Notes: generated by a model not told the origin, from the letters alone. Positions 16,651 to 25,680 are shown, counted from the first letter of the stretch. The stretch: 64,000 nt of DNA from Pseudomonadota bacterium (GCA_023428245.1 JAEYYX010000119.1:1-64000), one strand, 5' to 3'. Numbers and translations are program-made.

Positions 16651-17511
16651 ATGGCTACGAAACGAAAGGTCGCAAGTGGGGAAGAGCTCTTCAGAACACA
16701 ATTGGACAAAGCACGCGCGCTGCTGCTGAGTCGGGGGGCCGTCACCACTACCCAGCTCGGGCCCCTCGCCCGCCGTGAGAGCGTAGCGCAAGCCCTTGTC
16801 GAAGAAGGCTACGAGAGAACGCCGAAGGGCCTGCGACGGCCCCTGGGAACCCAGCTCGAGGAGCTTCTTCGAGACGGCGCTTATCTCCCGTCGTCGGAGC
16901 TTCGGCGACGCCTGAAGGGTGTGACAAAGGTTGAAGGTGAGGCCCTCATTCGTGAGGCCCAAAAGAAGGGACTGGCGACTCTCGTCCTGCGTGGCAAACA
17001 ACTCACCATCGTGCCCGCTGGCGAGGATGTCCTCGACCGAAGCGCGCTCCGCGAGTTCGCCGCTGAGTTGAAGCGCCTTCAGGCCTGGGTCCAAAAGGCG
17101 GAGAAAGACAAGGGAGGCCCGACCCTCCTGAGAAGTGACACCGCCGAGGCGCTTCGAGAACTGCAGAGCCTCGTTCAACCGAAACCAAAGCTCCGCTCGC
17201 AGCTCGAACGAGCCTCCCCTGCCCCTACGAAAGCGTCCGAACTCGGGCAGGCGGTTCGCGGAGCCATTCTCGCGCTGCGCGATGAAGAATCGCTCCTCGC
17301 CGCCGTTCCGCGAGTCAGCGAAAGGCTCGAAACGATCGCCCCGCCGGATCGAATCGTGGAAGAGCTCTTGGCTGGTCATGCCCGCGGGGAGCTCGAGCTA
17401 CGCCCTGAAGGAGGGATAGGACGCCTCAGCGCAAAGGACGCGGCTCGTTGCCCCATAGGCGCGGGGAATCTTCCGCTCAGCTTCGTTCGCCTGCGGGAGG
17501 TCAAGCAATGA
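16651..17511 (+). CDS. Winged-helix-like protein, first gene of nuclease-motor operon
   Basis: A 286-residue soluble protein with no firm family. Three helical blocks look like winged-helix DNA-binding or docking domains: about 15-65 (ending TPKGLRRPL), about 68-122 (LPSSELRRRL then a wing before LTIVP) and about 205-285 (RIVEELLAGHARGELELRPE). The middle has a coiled-coil-like segment (about 130-150). ATG at 16651 has a GAAGGCGG stretch upstream. Its stop overlaps the start of the ATPase gene (ATGA), which ties it to the system. It could be a DNA-recognition subunit or an adaptor; neither is shown. Confidence 0.7.
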   Translation: MATKRKVASGEELFRTQLDKARALLLSRGAVTTTQLGPLARRESVAQALVEEGYERTPKGLRRPLGTQLEELLRDGAYLPSSELRRRLKGVTKVEGEALIREAQKKGLATLVLRGKQLTIVPAGEDVLDRSALREFAAELKRLQAWVQKAEKDKGGPTLLRSDTAEALRELQSLVQPKPKLRSQLERASPAPTKASELGQAVRGAILALRDEESLLAAVPRVSERLETIAPPDRIVEELLAGHARGELELRPEGGIGRLSAKDAARCPIGAGNLPLSFVRLREVKQ

Positions 17512-19523
17512 TCGAGGCCTTCCTTGGCGCGCTCCACGCAGATCCTTGGACCGCCGCTCAGATCGATTTACCAGAGCTGAACCAGGACGCGAGCAAGACC
17601 ATCGAGACTTCCATCGCAGAGCTGCGTAGCTGCGCAGATCGAGATCCGAGCGAGCTCCGGTCTGGCTCGCTCGTCCTCCTAGGTCCGCCGGGTACCGGCA
17701 AGACACATCTCTTCTCCCGGGTGAGGAAGAGCTGTGGGCCCCGCGCGATCTTTGTTCATGTACGGCCCCTTCTGCACGGCGGGATCACCGCAAACTACGT
17801 GCTCCGAGAGGCGATGCGTCAACTCGCCCAACCCTCCTTTGGGCGCACGGAGTGGCAAGCAGATGTCCTGGTCGGTTCGCTCATCGCGCGCTTCGAAGGA
17901 AGGAATTCCTCCTTTCCTGGAGCGCATCTCAGCGCCTTCCGAGAGATGGACCAAGAGCTTCAGCAGAGCCGGCTCGAGGCGCTATCGGAAAAGCTCTTTG
18001 CGACCTTCCCTGATCTGGACGATGTCTTTGTAGAGCGCCTCCTCGCCCTCCCATTCTCCGCGCCCAGGCAACGGCGCGCCCTCCTCTGCTGGCTAGGAGG
18101 AGAAGAGTGCGACCCGAGTCAGCTTGCTCGCATCGGTGCAGCGTCTTCGATGGCCCCTTCAAATGCGATTCGAGCGCTGCGCACACTCGGATCGCTCGCC
18201 GCGCTCAGCTCTCCTCTGGTGATCGTTTTCGATCAACTCGAGAACTTGATCCAGCGCGACGCTACCGAGGAGCGCGTGACCCAATATGGGCACCTCATCG
18301 CAGAACTCGTCGACTCCACGAGAGGAATGCTGCTCGTCCAGATGGCCCTGGACAGTGAGTGGGAGCAAGGCATCCTCCCTCGTTTGAATGCATCACAAAA
18401 GTCTCGCGTGGGCATGAAGAAGACCTCCCTTTCGCTTCCCACTGAGGCCCAGGCAAGGGCGCTTTTAGCGCGTTGGTGCGAACGCCTCGAGGCGCCCGAA
18501 GCGCCCTTCCCCTGGCCACTGACCGACCAACAGGTAGAGCAACTAGCAAGATTGCCTGGAATCACGCCACGTATGCTCCTCTCGGCGCTCCGCGAAGCAC
18601 GCGAAGGAACAGTACCGACGATCTTGGAAGGAGCTCGAGCCGAGACGTCCGAGATCCGAGCCACCTCGGATCCGGCGCGACGGACCGCGGCCCTCGAGGC
18701 AGAATGGCATGAACGTCTCGTCGTCGCCCATGCTCAGATTGACGCCGCAAACGAGAGGAGGTCGGTGGTCGATCTGTCCCGTCTCCTCGACGGCGTCGTC
18801 TTGGCCGCAGAGCTGAGCGGAGTGGCTCTTCGCCTCTCCAAGAACCAATATATTCAGCTGGAATCCTCGGAAGGTGAGCAGCGCTGGTTCGCTTTCGTAA
18901 ACCAGCCCTACCATAGTTCCCTGAACGCAGCTTTGGACCGAGCTCTCTCCAGAGACGATTCCGGCGTGTTGGTGCGTGAGAGTTGGCGGCCCATCCCTTC
19001 GAGCTGGACCAGCACTCAAGAGCGCTTGGCTCAGATCAAAGCTCAGTCGCGCCTCCGTTGGCACGACTTGACCCGGGAGGAAGTAGCGTCGTTTCTCGCT
19101 CTGGAAGACTTCCTTCAGCTCGCCCGCTCTCGAGATCTCTGTGATACTGATGGAACTCCTATCTCCGAACAGGAGGCGGCCGCTTACCTACGCGCCGAGG
19201 TCCAGCCAGAGAAGTGGAGACTCTGGGAGGCGAATGAACGAACAGACGACGCCGTGGCCGACGGAGCGACAGAGCCCGATAGGCCGCTCCCGAGCCAAGA
19301 AGACGCGACGGCACGGCCGCGCGAGCCCCATCACGGTGTCTCGCTCTCACTGCGGAGTGCTCTCTCACGGCTGCGGGTCGCATCTGTCGAACGTCTGATC
19401 CGGGAAGTCCGACGCACGAGCCCTGGGCTGAGCCGAACGATGGTTGTCGATGGTCTCGCTGAACTAGGTCCAGAGATCAGATGGTTTGGGCGAAATATCG
19501 TGGCCTGGGGAGTCCAGTCATGA
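17508..19523 (+). CDS. AAA/ORC-STAND-type ATPase of nuclease-motor operon
   Basis: 671 residues from ATG 17508, which overlaps the preceding stop by four bases. Walker A is GPPGTGKT (59-66) and Walker B is the hydrophobic strand ending VFDQLEN (about 237-246). This FDQxE form is typical of large ORC/STAND-like ATPases such as those in phage-defence operons. Residues about 330-470 hold the lid and a winged-helix-like segment. The C-terminal third (about 530-671) has no clear family and ends in a possible wing (LIREVRRTSPGLSRTMVVDGL). It probably acts as a DNA- or effector-controlled switch. It also overlaps the nuclease-FtsK gene by four bases. Confidence 0.8.
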   Translation: MIEAFLGALHADPWTAAQIDLPELNQDASKTIETSIAELRSCADRDPSELRSGSLVLLGPPGTGKTHLFSRVRKSCGPRAIFVHVRPLLHGGITANYVLREAMRQLAQPSFGRTEWQADVLVGSLIARFEGRNSSFPGAHLSAFREMDQELQQSRLEALSEKLFATFPDLDDVFVERLLALPFSAPRQRRALLCWLGGEECDPSQLARIGAASSMAPSNAIRALRTLGSLAALSSPLVIVFDQLENLIQRDATEERVTQYGHLIAELVDSTRGMLLVQMALDSEWEQGILPRLNASQKSRVGMKKTSLSLPTEAQARALLARWCERLEAPEAPFPWPLTDQQVEQLARLPGITPRMLLSALREAREGTVPTILEGARAETSEIRATSDPARRTAALEAEWHERLVVAHAQIDAANERRSVVDLSRLLDGVVLAAELSGVALRLSKNQYIQLESSEGEQRWFAFVNQPYHSSLNAALDRALSRDDSGVLVRESWRPIPSSWTSTQERLAQIKAQSRLRWHDLTREEVASFLALEDFLQLARSRDLCDTDGTPISEQEAAAYLRAEVQPEKWRLWEANERTDDAVADGATEPDRPLPSQEDATARPREPHHGVSLSLRSALSRLRVASVERLIREVRRTSPGLSRTMVVDGLAELGPEIRWFGRNIVAWGVQS

Positions 19524-21505
19524 GCGAACGCGTCAGTGTTACCGAAGTCAGAAACGCCCTGCGATGTCCCCGCATCTTTGCGCTGGGGCGCTTGGAGCGG
19601 AAGGCCCTCGCATTTCCCGTAGGATCCTCCTGCCTCGGAGCTTCATTCCATAGACTTGTCGAGCGCTTCACACGAGCCGCGAGCTCACCTCCTCCGAGCT
19701 TTCAATCGCTCACGGACAAGGCGCCTCTCGATGAGATTTGCGCCGAGCTCTCCGCTTGGGTGCTAAGCTATCTGGTCGAAGAGCTAGAGGCCGATCCCGG
19801 CTACGCCACGATTCCGGCCGAGGTCGACGACCTCGCAGAGGCACTCCGCGAATTTTCCCGACACCTAGCTGGGCGCATCGCGCGCTCACGAGGGACCCCG
19901 GCGGTGGCGCTCATTGCGTTGCTCGAGTCCGGGGAGCGTAAGGTCGAAGCGCCTTGGCCGTCGGGACCATTGGTGCACGGTCGGCTCGATGCCATCTTCC
20001 GGGATGACAAGGGAGATTGTGAGGTCGTCGAGTACAAGTTGACCGACGATGCCAATGACCGCCTCGATCAGGCCCAGGCTGTTCTCTACCAGAAGCTCCT
20101 CAAGCTTGCGGAAGGCCGAGACGCGCACGCGACGATTCTGCGTTTCACCCCGACCCTTCGAGAGACTCGCCTTCACAAAGGAATGGCCGAGGCGCTCACC
20201 GATGAAGAGCTCACCCCAACTCTCAAGGACATGGTCGTCTGGTCCGGCGACCCGTTATCGGCGCCCGCAACGACCAGGCGCGACCTATGCGCCACTTGCC
20301 CCATGGCGGCACCGTGCGCCGCCCACTACCCCTCCCGAGTCCCCCACAGAGACGATCCTCCCGTCGCCGCGCGTAGACCCAGGAACGCAAGCGACGGCGA
20401 AAAGCTCATCGAATCTCCGGCGCCGGTCGCGCAAGACCCGCTCTCTGACGAAGAAGGAGCCCGCGAAGCGGAAACGATTCGCGACCTCATCCTGGATGAA
20501 CTCCGCTCCCTCGGAGCCGCTGCGGCTTGCCCCCGTCGCCCCGTCGTCGGGCCGCGGACCTACATCGTCGAGGTCTCGCGACAGCATGGTTCCGTTTCCA
20601 ACCTCGACTCTGCAGCGAATGACATCCAGCACCGACTGACCATGCGCCACGGGATCGAAGCCGTCTATGAGCGCAGAGGTGGTCACAGACAGTTCTCGGT
20701 CACGCGAAAACAGCCAAGACCCATTTACCTCGGCCCTTTGCTCGACGCCAAAGCCGATTGGCTCACCGAACAGCCCGGTCGATTCGTGCTCGGACAGGAG
20801 CCAGACGGCAAGGTTCTCGTCGGAGATTTCTCGGACGGCAGTGCGGCTCATCTGCTCGTGGCGGGCCAAACAGGGAGCGGGAAGTCAGTTTTTCTGCAGA
20901 GCCTGCTCGCTTCTTTGGTCCGATTTCACGGCCCCGAAGGAATCCGCTTCAACTTGGTAGACCCGAAGCGGGTCACTTTCACGAGCGCGACGTTCCGCTC
21001 CTCGATAGCGGCGCACCTTGAGGCCCCCATCTCCTTCGACGCTGAGGAGACCCTCCCGCTCATCACGACGCTCGTCGAGTTGATGGAGGAGAGGTACCGG
21101 CTCTTTTCAGATGAACAGGTAAGCGACATTCAAGAGTTCAACGAAGCGAAGCCGACCGAGAAGCTCGAACGCCGGATCTTGGTCGTCGACGAGTTCCAGG
21201 ACTTGCTGACGGATAAAACCATAGCGAAAGAGTTCTGTGGGAGTGTCGCGCGGCTCGGCGCTAAGGCGCGTGCCGCGGGGATACACCTAGTCCTCGCAAC
21301 GCAAAGACCGAGCGCGGATGTCTTGCCCCCCATCATTAAGGCAAACCTGTGCGGACGTGTCGCCTTTCAAGTCGGCTCCGCGAGCAACTCTCGAATCATC
21401 CTCGACCAGAAGGGGGCCGAAGCGCTCCTTGGAAAGGGCGACATGCTCGTGAACCTGGGACGGGGAACCGTACGAGCCCAGGCGCCCCTACTCACAGACG
21501 CCTGA
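19520..21505 (+). CDS. Cas4/AddB-like PD-(D/E)XK nuclease fused to FtsK/HerA motor
   Basis: 661 residues from ATG 19520 (ATGA overlap). The N-terminal nuclease (about 5-270) has His44, Asp157 in GRLDAIF, Glu171-x-Lys173 in VEYKL, and the QAQAVLY motif (185-191). Cys16 with Cys257, Cys260 and Cys266 forms the C-(x)n-C-x2-C-x5-C pattern of iron-sulphur nucleases such as Cas4, AddB and Dna2. A linker and beta-type subdomain (about 300-435) lead to an FtsK-type motor: Walker A GQTGSGKS (449-456), Walker B LVVDEFQD (about 554-561) and ATQRPSADV. There is no membrane segment, unlike FtsK itself. A motor that pumps DNA to its own nuclease is the natural reading. Confidence 0.88.
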   Translation: MSERVSVTEVRNALRCPRIFALGRLERKALAFPVGSSCLGASFHRLVERFTRAASSPPPSFQSLTDKAPLDEICAELSAWVLSYLVEELEADPGYATIPAEVDDLAEALREFSRHLAGRIARSRGTPAVALIALLESGERKVEAPWPSGPLVHGRLDAIFRDDKGDCEVVEYKLTDDANDRLDQAQAVLYQKLLKLAEGRDAHATILRFTPTLRETRLHKGMAEALTDEELTPTLKDMVVWSGDPLSAPATTRRDLCATCPMAAPCAAHYPSRVPHRDDPPVAARRPRNASDGEKLIESPAPVAQDPLSDEEGAREAETIRDLILDELRSLGAAAACPRRPVVGPRTYIVEVSRQHGSVSNLDSAANDIQHRLTMRHGIEAVYERRGGHRQFSVTRKQPRPIYLGPLLDAKADWLTEQPGRFVLGQEPDGKVLVGDFSDGSAAHLLVAGQTGSGKSVFLQSLLASLVRFHGPEGIRFNLVDPKRVTFTSATFRSSIAAHLEAPISFDAEETLPLITTLVELMEERYRLFSDEQVSDIQEFNEAKPTEKLERRILVVDEFQDLLTDKTIAKEFCGSVARLGAKARAAGIHLVLATQRPSADVLPPIIKANLCGRVAFQVGSASNSRIILDQKGAEALLGKGDMLVNLGRGTVRAQAPLLTDA

Positions 21506-21744
21506 CTGTTCGAAAACCAAGAACGGGGTCGCGCTTTTCCATAACGGCCCGCGGGCTAGTTGGTCGCGGATCCGAGAATCAACCACGCGATTCCGTAAAG
21601 CAGCGCGCGATCCTGCGTTTGAACAAAGTTCTCATTTTCCCTTACGGCTCAATCTCTTCCACCTGACTGCGGAAGGAAGCCACGTGTTCTCCATTTTCTC
21701 ACGTTCCCGCGATCGAACGTGCCCGGCGAGAGTATGGATGAGAC

Positions 21745-23442
21745 ATGATCCGACTCTCCCGTGTCGCTCATTGGGTCTTCGGGACAAGTCTGGGGCTCCT
21801 CGCTTGCGCGGAAGGGCCACCTGATTCGCCCTCGTCTCCTGGGACGGACGGAGAACCCGGACCTATCGTGGGAGGCGGAGGCCTTGCCGACGGATCACCG
21901 CCAGGGAGCGCCTTGGGCTCAGGAGGCGGGCCTGTCATCGGCGATTCCGACAGCGCGCTCCTGCCTGCACGGGTCTGGCGCCTCAGCCACGAGCAGTATC
22001 GAAAGAGTGTGGTCGCTCTCACCGGAATGGAGCCCGATCTCTCGAATTTCGCTCCCGAGAGCGGGAACGGGAAGTTCACGACTTTCTCCTCCACCGCCTT
22101 TGTTCAGGTGGACCTCGCCGGGAACTACTACAATGTCGCAAAGACAATCGCCTCCGAGATCGCGACACAAAAGCTCGCTGCGCTGACGAGCTGTCCCCTG
22201 ACCGCGAGCTGCCGCGACGACTTCATTCGAGAGCTCGCCGGGCGCGCCTTTCGCACACCGCTGACGCCCGAAACACGTGAAGGCCTCAATGCGGTTTTTG
22301 ATCTCGCGAGCGCTCAGGCGACCGTCGAAAGCGGCTTCCGCGCGGTCCTCGCCGCGGTCCTGAATTCTCCACTCTTCCTCTATCGAAAGGAGATCGGCCC
22401 CGAGACCGCACTTTCGAGTGCTGAGTTTGAGCTCACGCCTCACCAGGTCGCTGAGTTCCTCTCCTTCAGCCTCCTCGACGCGCCGCCTCCTGCTTGGCTC
22501 GGCGAGACGGCAGATGCAGGCTTGCTCAACCCGAAAGACCTCGCCTCAGTCCTCCAGAAACTCATGGACGAACCAGACTTCACAACAGCTCTTCATCATT
22601 TCCTGACCGAGTGGCTCGAAGTCGCCTTCTTCGATCAGGTTCAGAAGTCTGATGTCTTCCCTGGCTTCGACGCCGCGCGCCCGCTCATGCAGAGCGAGCT
22701 CCATGAATTCTTTCGCGAGAGCGGCGCCCCCGAACGCGGCCTCAGGAACCTGCTCCTCGATCCCGTGCCGCCGGTCTCCCCTGCGCTGGAGAATTTCTAC
22801 TCCTCCGATCCGAGCGCCCCCGCCGCAACTCCGCGCATCGGCATCCTCGCTCTCGGGAGCGTGCTCGCCTCTCATGCCAAGAGCTACCTCACGTCTCCGA
22901 CCCTCCGTGGTCTGTTCGTGCGCGCTCGCCTTTTCTGCCAAGACGTCAGCCTTCCCCCCGGCTTCACCCCCCCGCCACTGTCGGAAACCGAGGGCCTCAA
23001 GGTCGCTCGGAGCACTCGCGAACTCTACGAGAGACACGCGGCGGAGCCGCTCTGCGCCAGCTGTCACGAACTCACCGACAACATAGGCTTTGCGCTGGAG
23101 GCCTTCGACGGTGCCGGGCGCTCTCGGTCTCTCGACGCCACTCAAGGTTTCCAGATCCCTCTGAACACCACTGCCGAGCTGGTCGACACCGACGTCGATC
23201 GCCTGCTCACCGGCCCAGGAGACCTCAGCGTAGCGCTGAGTGAGAGCTCCGCCGTCAAAGAGTGCTTCGCACGACAAGCCTTCCGATTCTACTTTGGACA
23301 AGAGGAACGAAGGGACGATGAACCAGCGATCATCAAGGGACGGGACTCCATCCTTCAGGAAGACACGCTGCGCGCGCTCACACTCGGACTATTTATGAGT
23401 GAGACCACGGCGAAACGAGGACGCGGGGGAGGCGAAAATTGA
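21745..23442 (+). CDS. DUF1592-family haem-binding lipoprotein (DUF1587/1592/1588/1585)
   Basis: A 565-residue lipoprotein (signal peptide ending LLAC near residue 21, then a Gly/Pro/Ser linker). The planctomycete-type cassette follows: DUF1587-like LSHEQYRKSVVALTG (about 78-92), DUF1595-like FRTPLTPETREGL (about 168-180), DUF1592 (about 190-330), DUF1588 (about 370-460) and DUF1585 (about 490-560). A haem-type CASCH motif sits near residue 433. These proteins occur with DUF1552 partners in Planctomycetes and Myxococcota; their substrate is unknown. The partner gene starts two bases after its stop. Confidence 0.85.
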   Translation: MIRLSRVAHWVFGTSLGLLACAEGPPDSPSSPGTDGEPGPIVGGGGLADGSPPGSALGSGGGPVIGDSDSALLPARVWRLSHEQYRKSVVALTGMEPDLSNFAPESGNGKFTTFSSTAFVQVDLAGNYYNVAKTIASEIATQKLAALTSCPLTASCRDDFIRELAGRAFRTPLTPETREGLNAVFDLASAQATVESGFRAVLAAVLNSPLFLYRKEIGPETALSSAEFELTPHQVAEFLSFSLLDAPPPAWLGETADAGLLNPKDLASVLQKLMDEPDFTTALHHFLTEWLEVAFFDQVQKSDVFPGFDAARPLMQSELHEFFRESGAPERGLRNLLLDPVPPVSPALENFYSSDPSAPAATPRIGILALGSVLASHAKSYLTSPTLRGLFVRARLFCQDVSLPPGFTPPPLSETEGLKVARSTRELYERHAAEPLCASCHELTDNIGFALEAFDGAGRSRSLDATQGFQIPLNTTAELVDTDVDRLLTGPGDLSVALSESSAVKECFARQAFRFYFGQEERRDDEPAIIKGRDSILQEDTLRALTLGLFMSETTAKRGRGGGEN

Positions 23443-23444
23443 TC

Positions 23445-24815
23445 ATGACACGCTCCGAAAGAAGTCTCAGTAGGCGCGGCCTCTTGAAGACCGGTCTCGG
23501 CGCCCTCCTTCTCGCGCCTTTCCTGCGCGAGCGGCGTCTCCATGCGCAGAACGCCTCGCCAAAACGCCTGGTCATGGTCTTCACGCCCGATTCGAATCCC
23601 CCCGAGTGGTGGCCAGAGGGCAACGGCCCCGGATTCTCGCTCAGCGAACCGCTCGCCGATTTCTCTGGACTCGAGGAACATATGCTCCTGCCGAGACGGC
23701 TCGACCACACTTGGACCTACGACAATCATCACATTTCTGGAATCGTCCAACTCTTCACCGGCTCCCGCTTCGACAACAACCAGAACCGATTTGCCAGCGG
23801 GCCCTCGGTCGACCAGTACCTGCTTCAAAACACAGACCTCCGGGGCGGCACACCGCGCGCCTCAATTCACCTCGCCGTAGACGACGGCCGCACCGACCAT
23901 CGCCACGTCATCTGCTACTCGGGCGGAGGACAACCGATCGCCGCCGAGGTCAACGCAACGCGGGCCTTCAACAACATCTTCAATGGTATCAGCTTCGGTG
24001 GCGCGGAGGACCTCCCTTCGACCCCGAAGGGGCCATTGTCGAGCGAGGTCGAAGAAGCCATCCTCAAGGCGAGCTCAGACGACATCCGGATGCTCCAGCG
24101 CTACCTCGGCAAATCCGAGAAGGAGCGTCTCGAACAGCACCTGACCTCGCTCGCTGAGCTCCGCGCGCGCATCAAGAGCGCCGGGGGCTCAAGAGGCGAG
24201 CCGCTCGCTGCCTGCGCCGAGGCAAGCACGAGCGGCTTCTCGAACAATCTGCGGAGCGAGATGAGCGTCACTCGTTGGGCACAGATCAACGCTGACATGA
24301 TCGTGAGCGCATTTGCGTGCGACGTCACCCGCGTCGCTAGCTACCAGTTCAGCTTCTCCGGCGGACACCTCGAGGGGCTGCTCGGATTCAACAAGAGCTG
24401 GCACGATGATGTCGCTCACGTCAGTCAACTGAACGACAATGTGGCGGTGGGCGGGCAGGCGATGAGCACGCGCGCCGCCTTCATCCGCTTCTCCCGCTAT
24501 TGGTACAGCCACGTCGCCTATTTGGCGAAGCGCCTCAACGAGATCCCGGAAGGCGACGGGACGATGCTCGACAACACGCTTATCTATACAGGCGTCGAGA
24601 GTGGCACGAACCACAGCCATAGCCCCGTCGACATGCAGTACCTGCTCGTTGGCGGCCGGAACCTCGGCATCAAGACGGGTCAGTATCTCCGGGCCCCGAG
24701 CACCTCAAGCGCCCACCGCCTCCACGTCGCCGTCTTGAACGCCTTTGGTGCCGATGTGAACCATTTCGGCAACGCCGATGACGGCAGCGGCCCGCTCACA
24801 GGCGTGCTCGGCTGA
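23445..24815 (+). CDS. DUF1552 protein with Tat-type signal
   Basis: 456 residues from ATG 23445, two bases after the DUF1592 gene (an in-frame TTG at 23439 would overlap it). The N-terminus has a twin-arginine-like signal (LSRRGLLKTGLG, about 6-17) and an Ala-rich stretch ending near residue 32. The rest matches DUF1552: KRLVMVFTPDSNPPEWWP, a MLLPRRLDH segment and the C-terminal DNTLIYTGVESGTNHSH. The domain is related to the sulfatase/alkaline-phosphatase-like DUF1501 proteins, and the His/Asp/Asn clusters could bind metal. Export by Tat suggests it folds with a cofactor in the cytoplasm. Function unknown. Confidence 0.83.
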   Translation: MTRSERSLSRRGLLKTGLGALLLAPFLRERRLHAQNASPKRLVMVFTPDSNPPEWWPEGNGPGFSLSEPLADFSGLEEHMLLPRRLDHTWTYDNHHISGIVQLFTGSRFDNNQNRFASGPSVDQYLLQNTDLRGGTPRASIHLAVDDGRTDHRHVICYSGGGQPIAAEVNATRAFNNIFNGISFGGAEDLPSTPKGPLSSEVEEAILKASSDDIRMLQRYLGKSEKERLEQHLTSLAELRARIKSAGGSRGEPLAACAEASTSGFSNNLRSEMSVTRWAQINADMIVSAFACDVTRVASYQFSFSGGHLEGLLGFNKSWHDDVAHVSQLNDNVAVGGQAMSTRAAFIRFSRYWYSHVAYLAKRLNEIPEGDGTMLDNTLIYTGVESGTNHSHSPVDMQYLLVGGRNLGIKTGQYLRAPSTSSAHRLHVAVLNAFGADVNHFGNADDGSGPLTGVLG

Positions 24816-24890
24816 ACCACGAGTCCCGGGGGGGGCGGCTATCCACCGGGCACCTGAAAACCCCGCTTGCACGCTTGAAAACAATCCGAC

Positions 24891-25067
24891 TCAACCAGCC
24901 GCTTCGCGCTGATCCTCCGCGTCACAGGTGCACTCTCCGATCGGCTCGTCGTGCACCTCACAATCCGGCTCATGTTGCCCATCGCGGACACAAGCCTCAC
25001 AGGAGCAGAGCTTGCCCTGTCGAAACTCCTCGGGCGTGATCGTGAAGTGTGCTCGCTTCTTTGCCAT
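24891..25067 (-). CDS. Small Cys-rich protein, 58 residues
   Basis: A short frame read by eye from ATG 25067 to TGA 24891. The product begins MAKKRAHFTITPEEFRQGKL and continues with CSCEAC, a single Cys in PDCEV, and CTC, six Cys in all. The acidic, His-containing body fits a small metal-binding protein. No strong ribosome-binding site is visible, and it might be a chance frame, but its ordered Cys spacing and Asp/Glu-rich body are unlike the shadow frames around it. Function unknown. Confidence 0.45.
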   Translation of the reverse strand: MAKKRAHFTITPEEFRQGKLCSCEACVRDGQHEPDCEVHDEPIGECTCDAEDQREAAG

Positions 25068-25288
25068 CAAACCTGACTCAGCAAAGAATGGTCCAACGGA
25101 CCCAGGACGACCCAGCGCCCGGATCCGCCCGGCAGAAGCCAGAAGCGGTTCACGAATGCGCGGTCAAAAAAGCACCTAACCGGTACGGAGCGGGGCGAAA
25201 CGCCGCAGGCGGAGCAGCCGACTGCGACAGGATGTCCCGCCGCAATCCGCCCTCCGCGCCTCGCTCGGCTCCCGCCACCTCACCGCGC

Positions 25289-25576
25289 TCAATCGTGGGG
25301 ATCGGTGTTGACCTCGTCGGTCTTCAGCCCAGTGTCGCTCTGGACCACACTCGCTTCGTCGACGTTCTCGGTCGCCTCTTCCGCCGCAGAGACACGGCGT
25401 GCCTCTGCCTCTTCTTCCGCTTCCTTCATGGCGTCTTCGTTGATGTCCGCGGAATTGGGCGTGGTCGCCTCGTCGTTCCCAGCGGTTTCCGGCGGGCGAG
25501 TTTGCTGACTCGAACAGGCGCCCAGAAGCAGCGCGATAGACAATGAGCAGAGAGTGGATTTCGATGAGTGCTGCAT
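25289..25576 (-). CDS. Small acidic lipoprotein
   Basis: About 95 residues from ATG 25576, with a GGGGAG ribosome-binding site just upstream. A signal peptide ends in LLGACSS, then a Thr/Pro stretch and a strongly acidic, helical Glu/Ala-rich segment (about 45-70). The mature part has no fold signature. The frame continues upstream to 25696 without a better start. Period-10 repeats lie 75-105 bases upstream and may control it. Role unknown. Confidence 0.7.
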   Translation of the reverse strand: MQHSSKSTLCSLSIALLLGACSSQQTRPPETAGNDEATTPNSADINEDAMKEAEEEAEARRVSAAEEATENVDEASVVQSDTGLKTDEVNTDPHD

Positions 25577-25650
25577 GACTCCCCACCCTTGCAAAGGGAG
25601 CGCCAATCCCCCAGAGCACGAGACTGACTGCGAACCCACCCCGCAGTCGG

Positions 25651-25680
25651 TCCTCCCCGACGTTTCCCGACGTTCCCCGA
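25651..25680. repeat. Three period-10 repeats with shared CCCGA core
   Basis: Three consecutive 10-base units, TCCTCCCCGA, CGTTTCCCGA and CGTTCCCCGA, one helical turn apart. They lie upstream of the small lipoprotein gene (start 25576) and between it and tfuA. The phasing suits a regulator binding one face of the helix, but they may be chance. Confidence 0.35.

Noticed and set aside
16651..21505. Reading the three-gene operon as a Dnd/Dpt or BREX system
   Set aside because: No phosphorothioation genes, methyltransferase, PglZ-like or DUF1998 gene is nearby, and no specific Dpt motif could be shown; a relation in the ATPase/FtsK parts remains possible.
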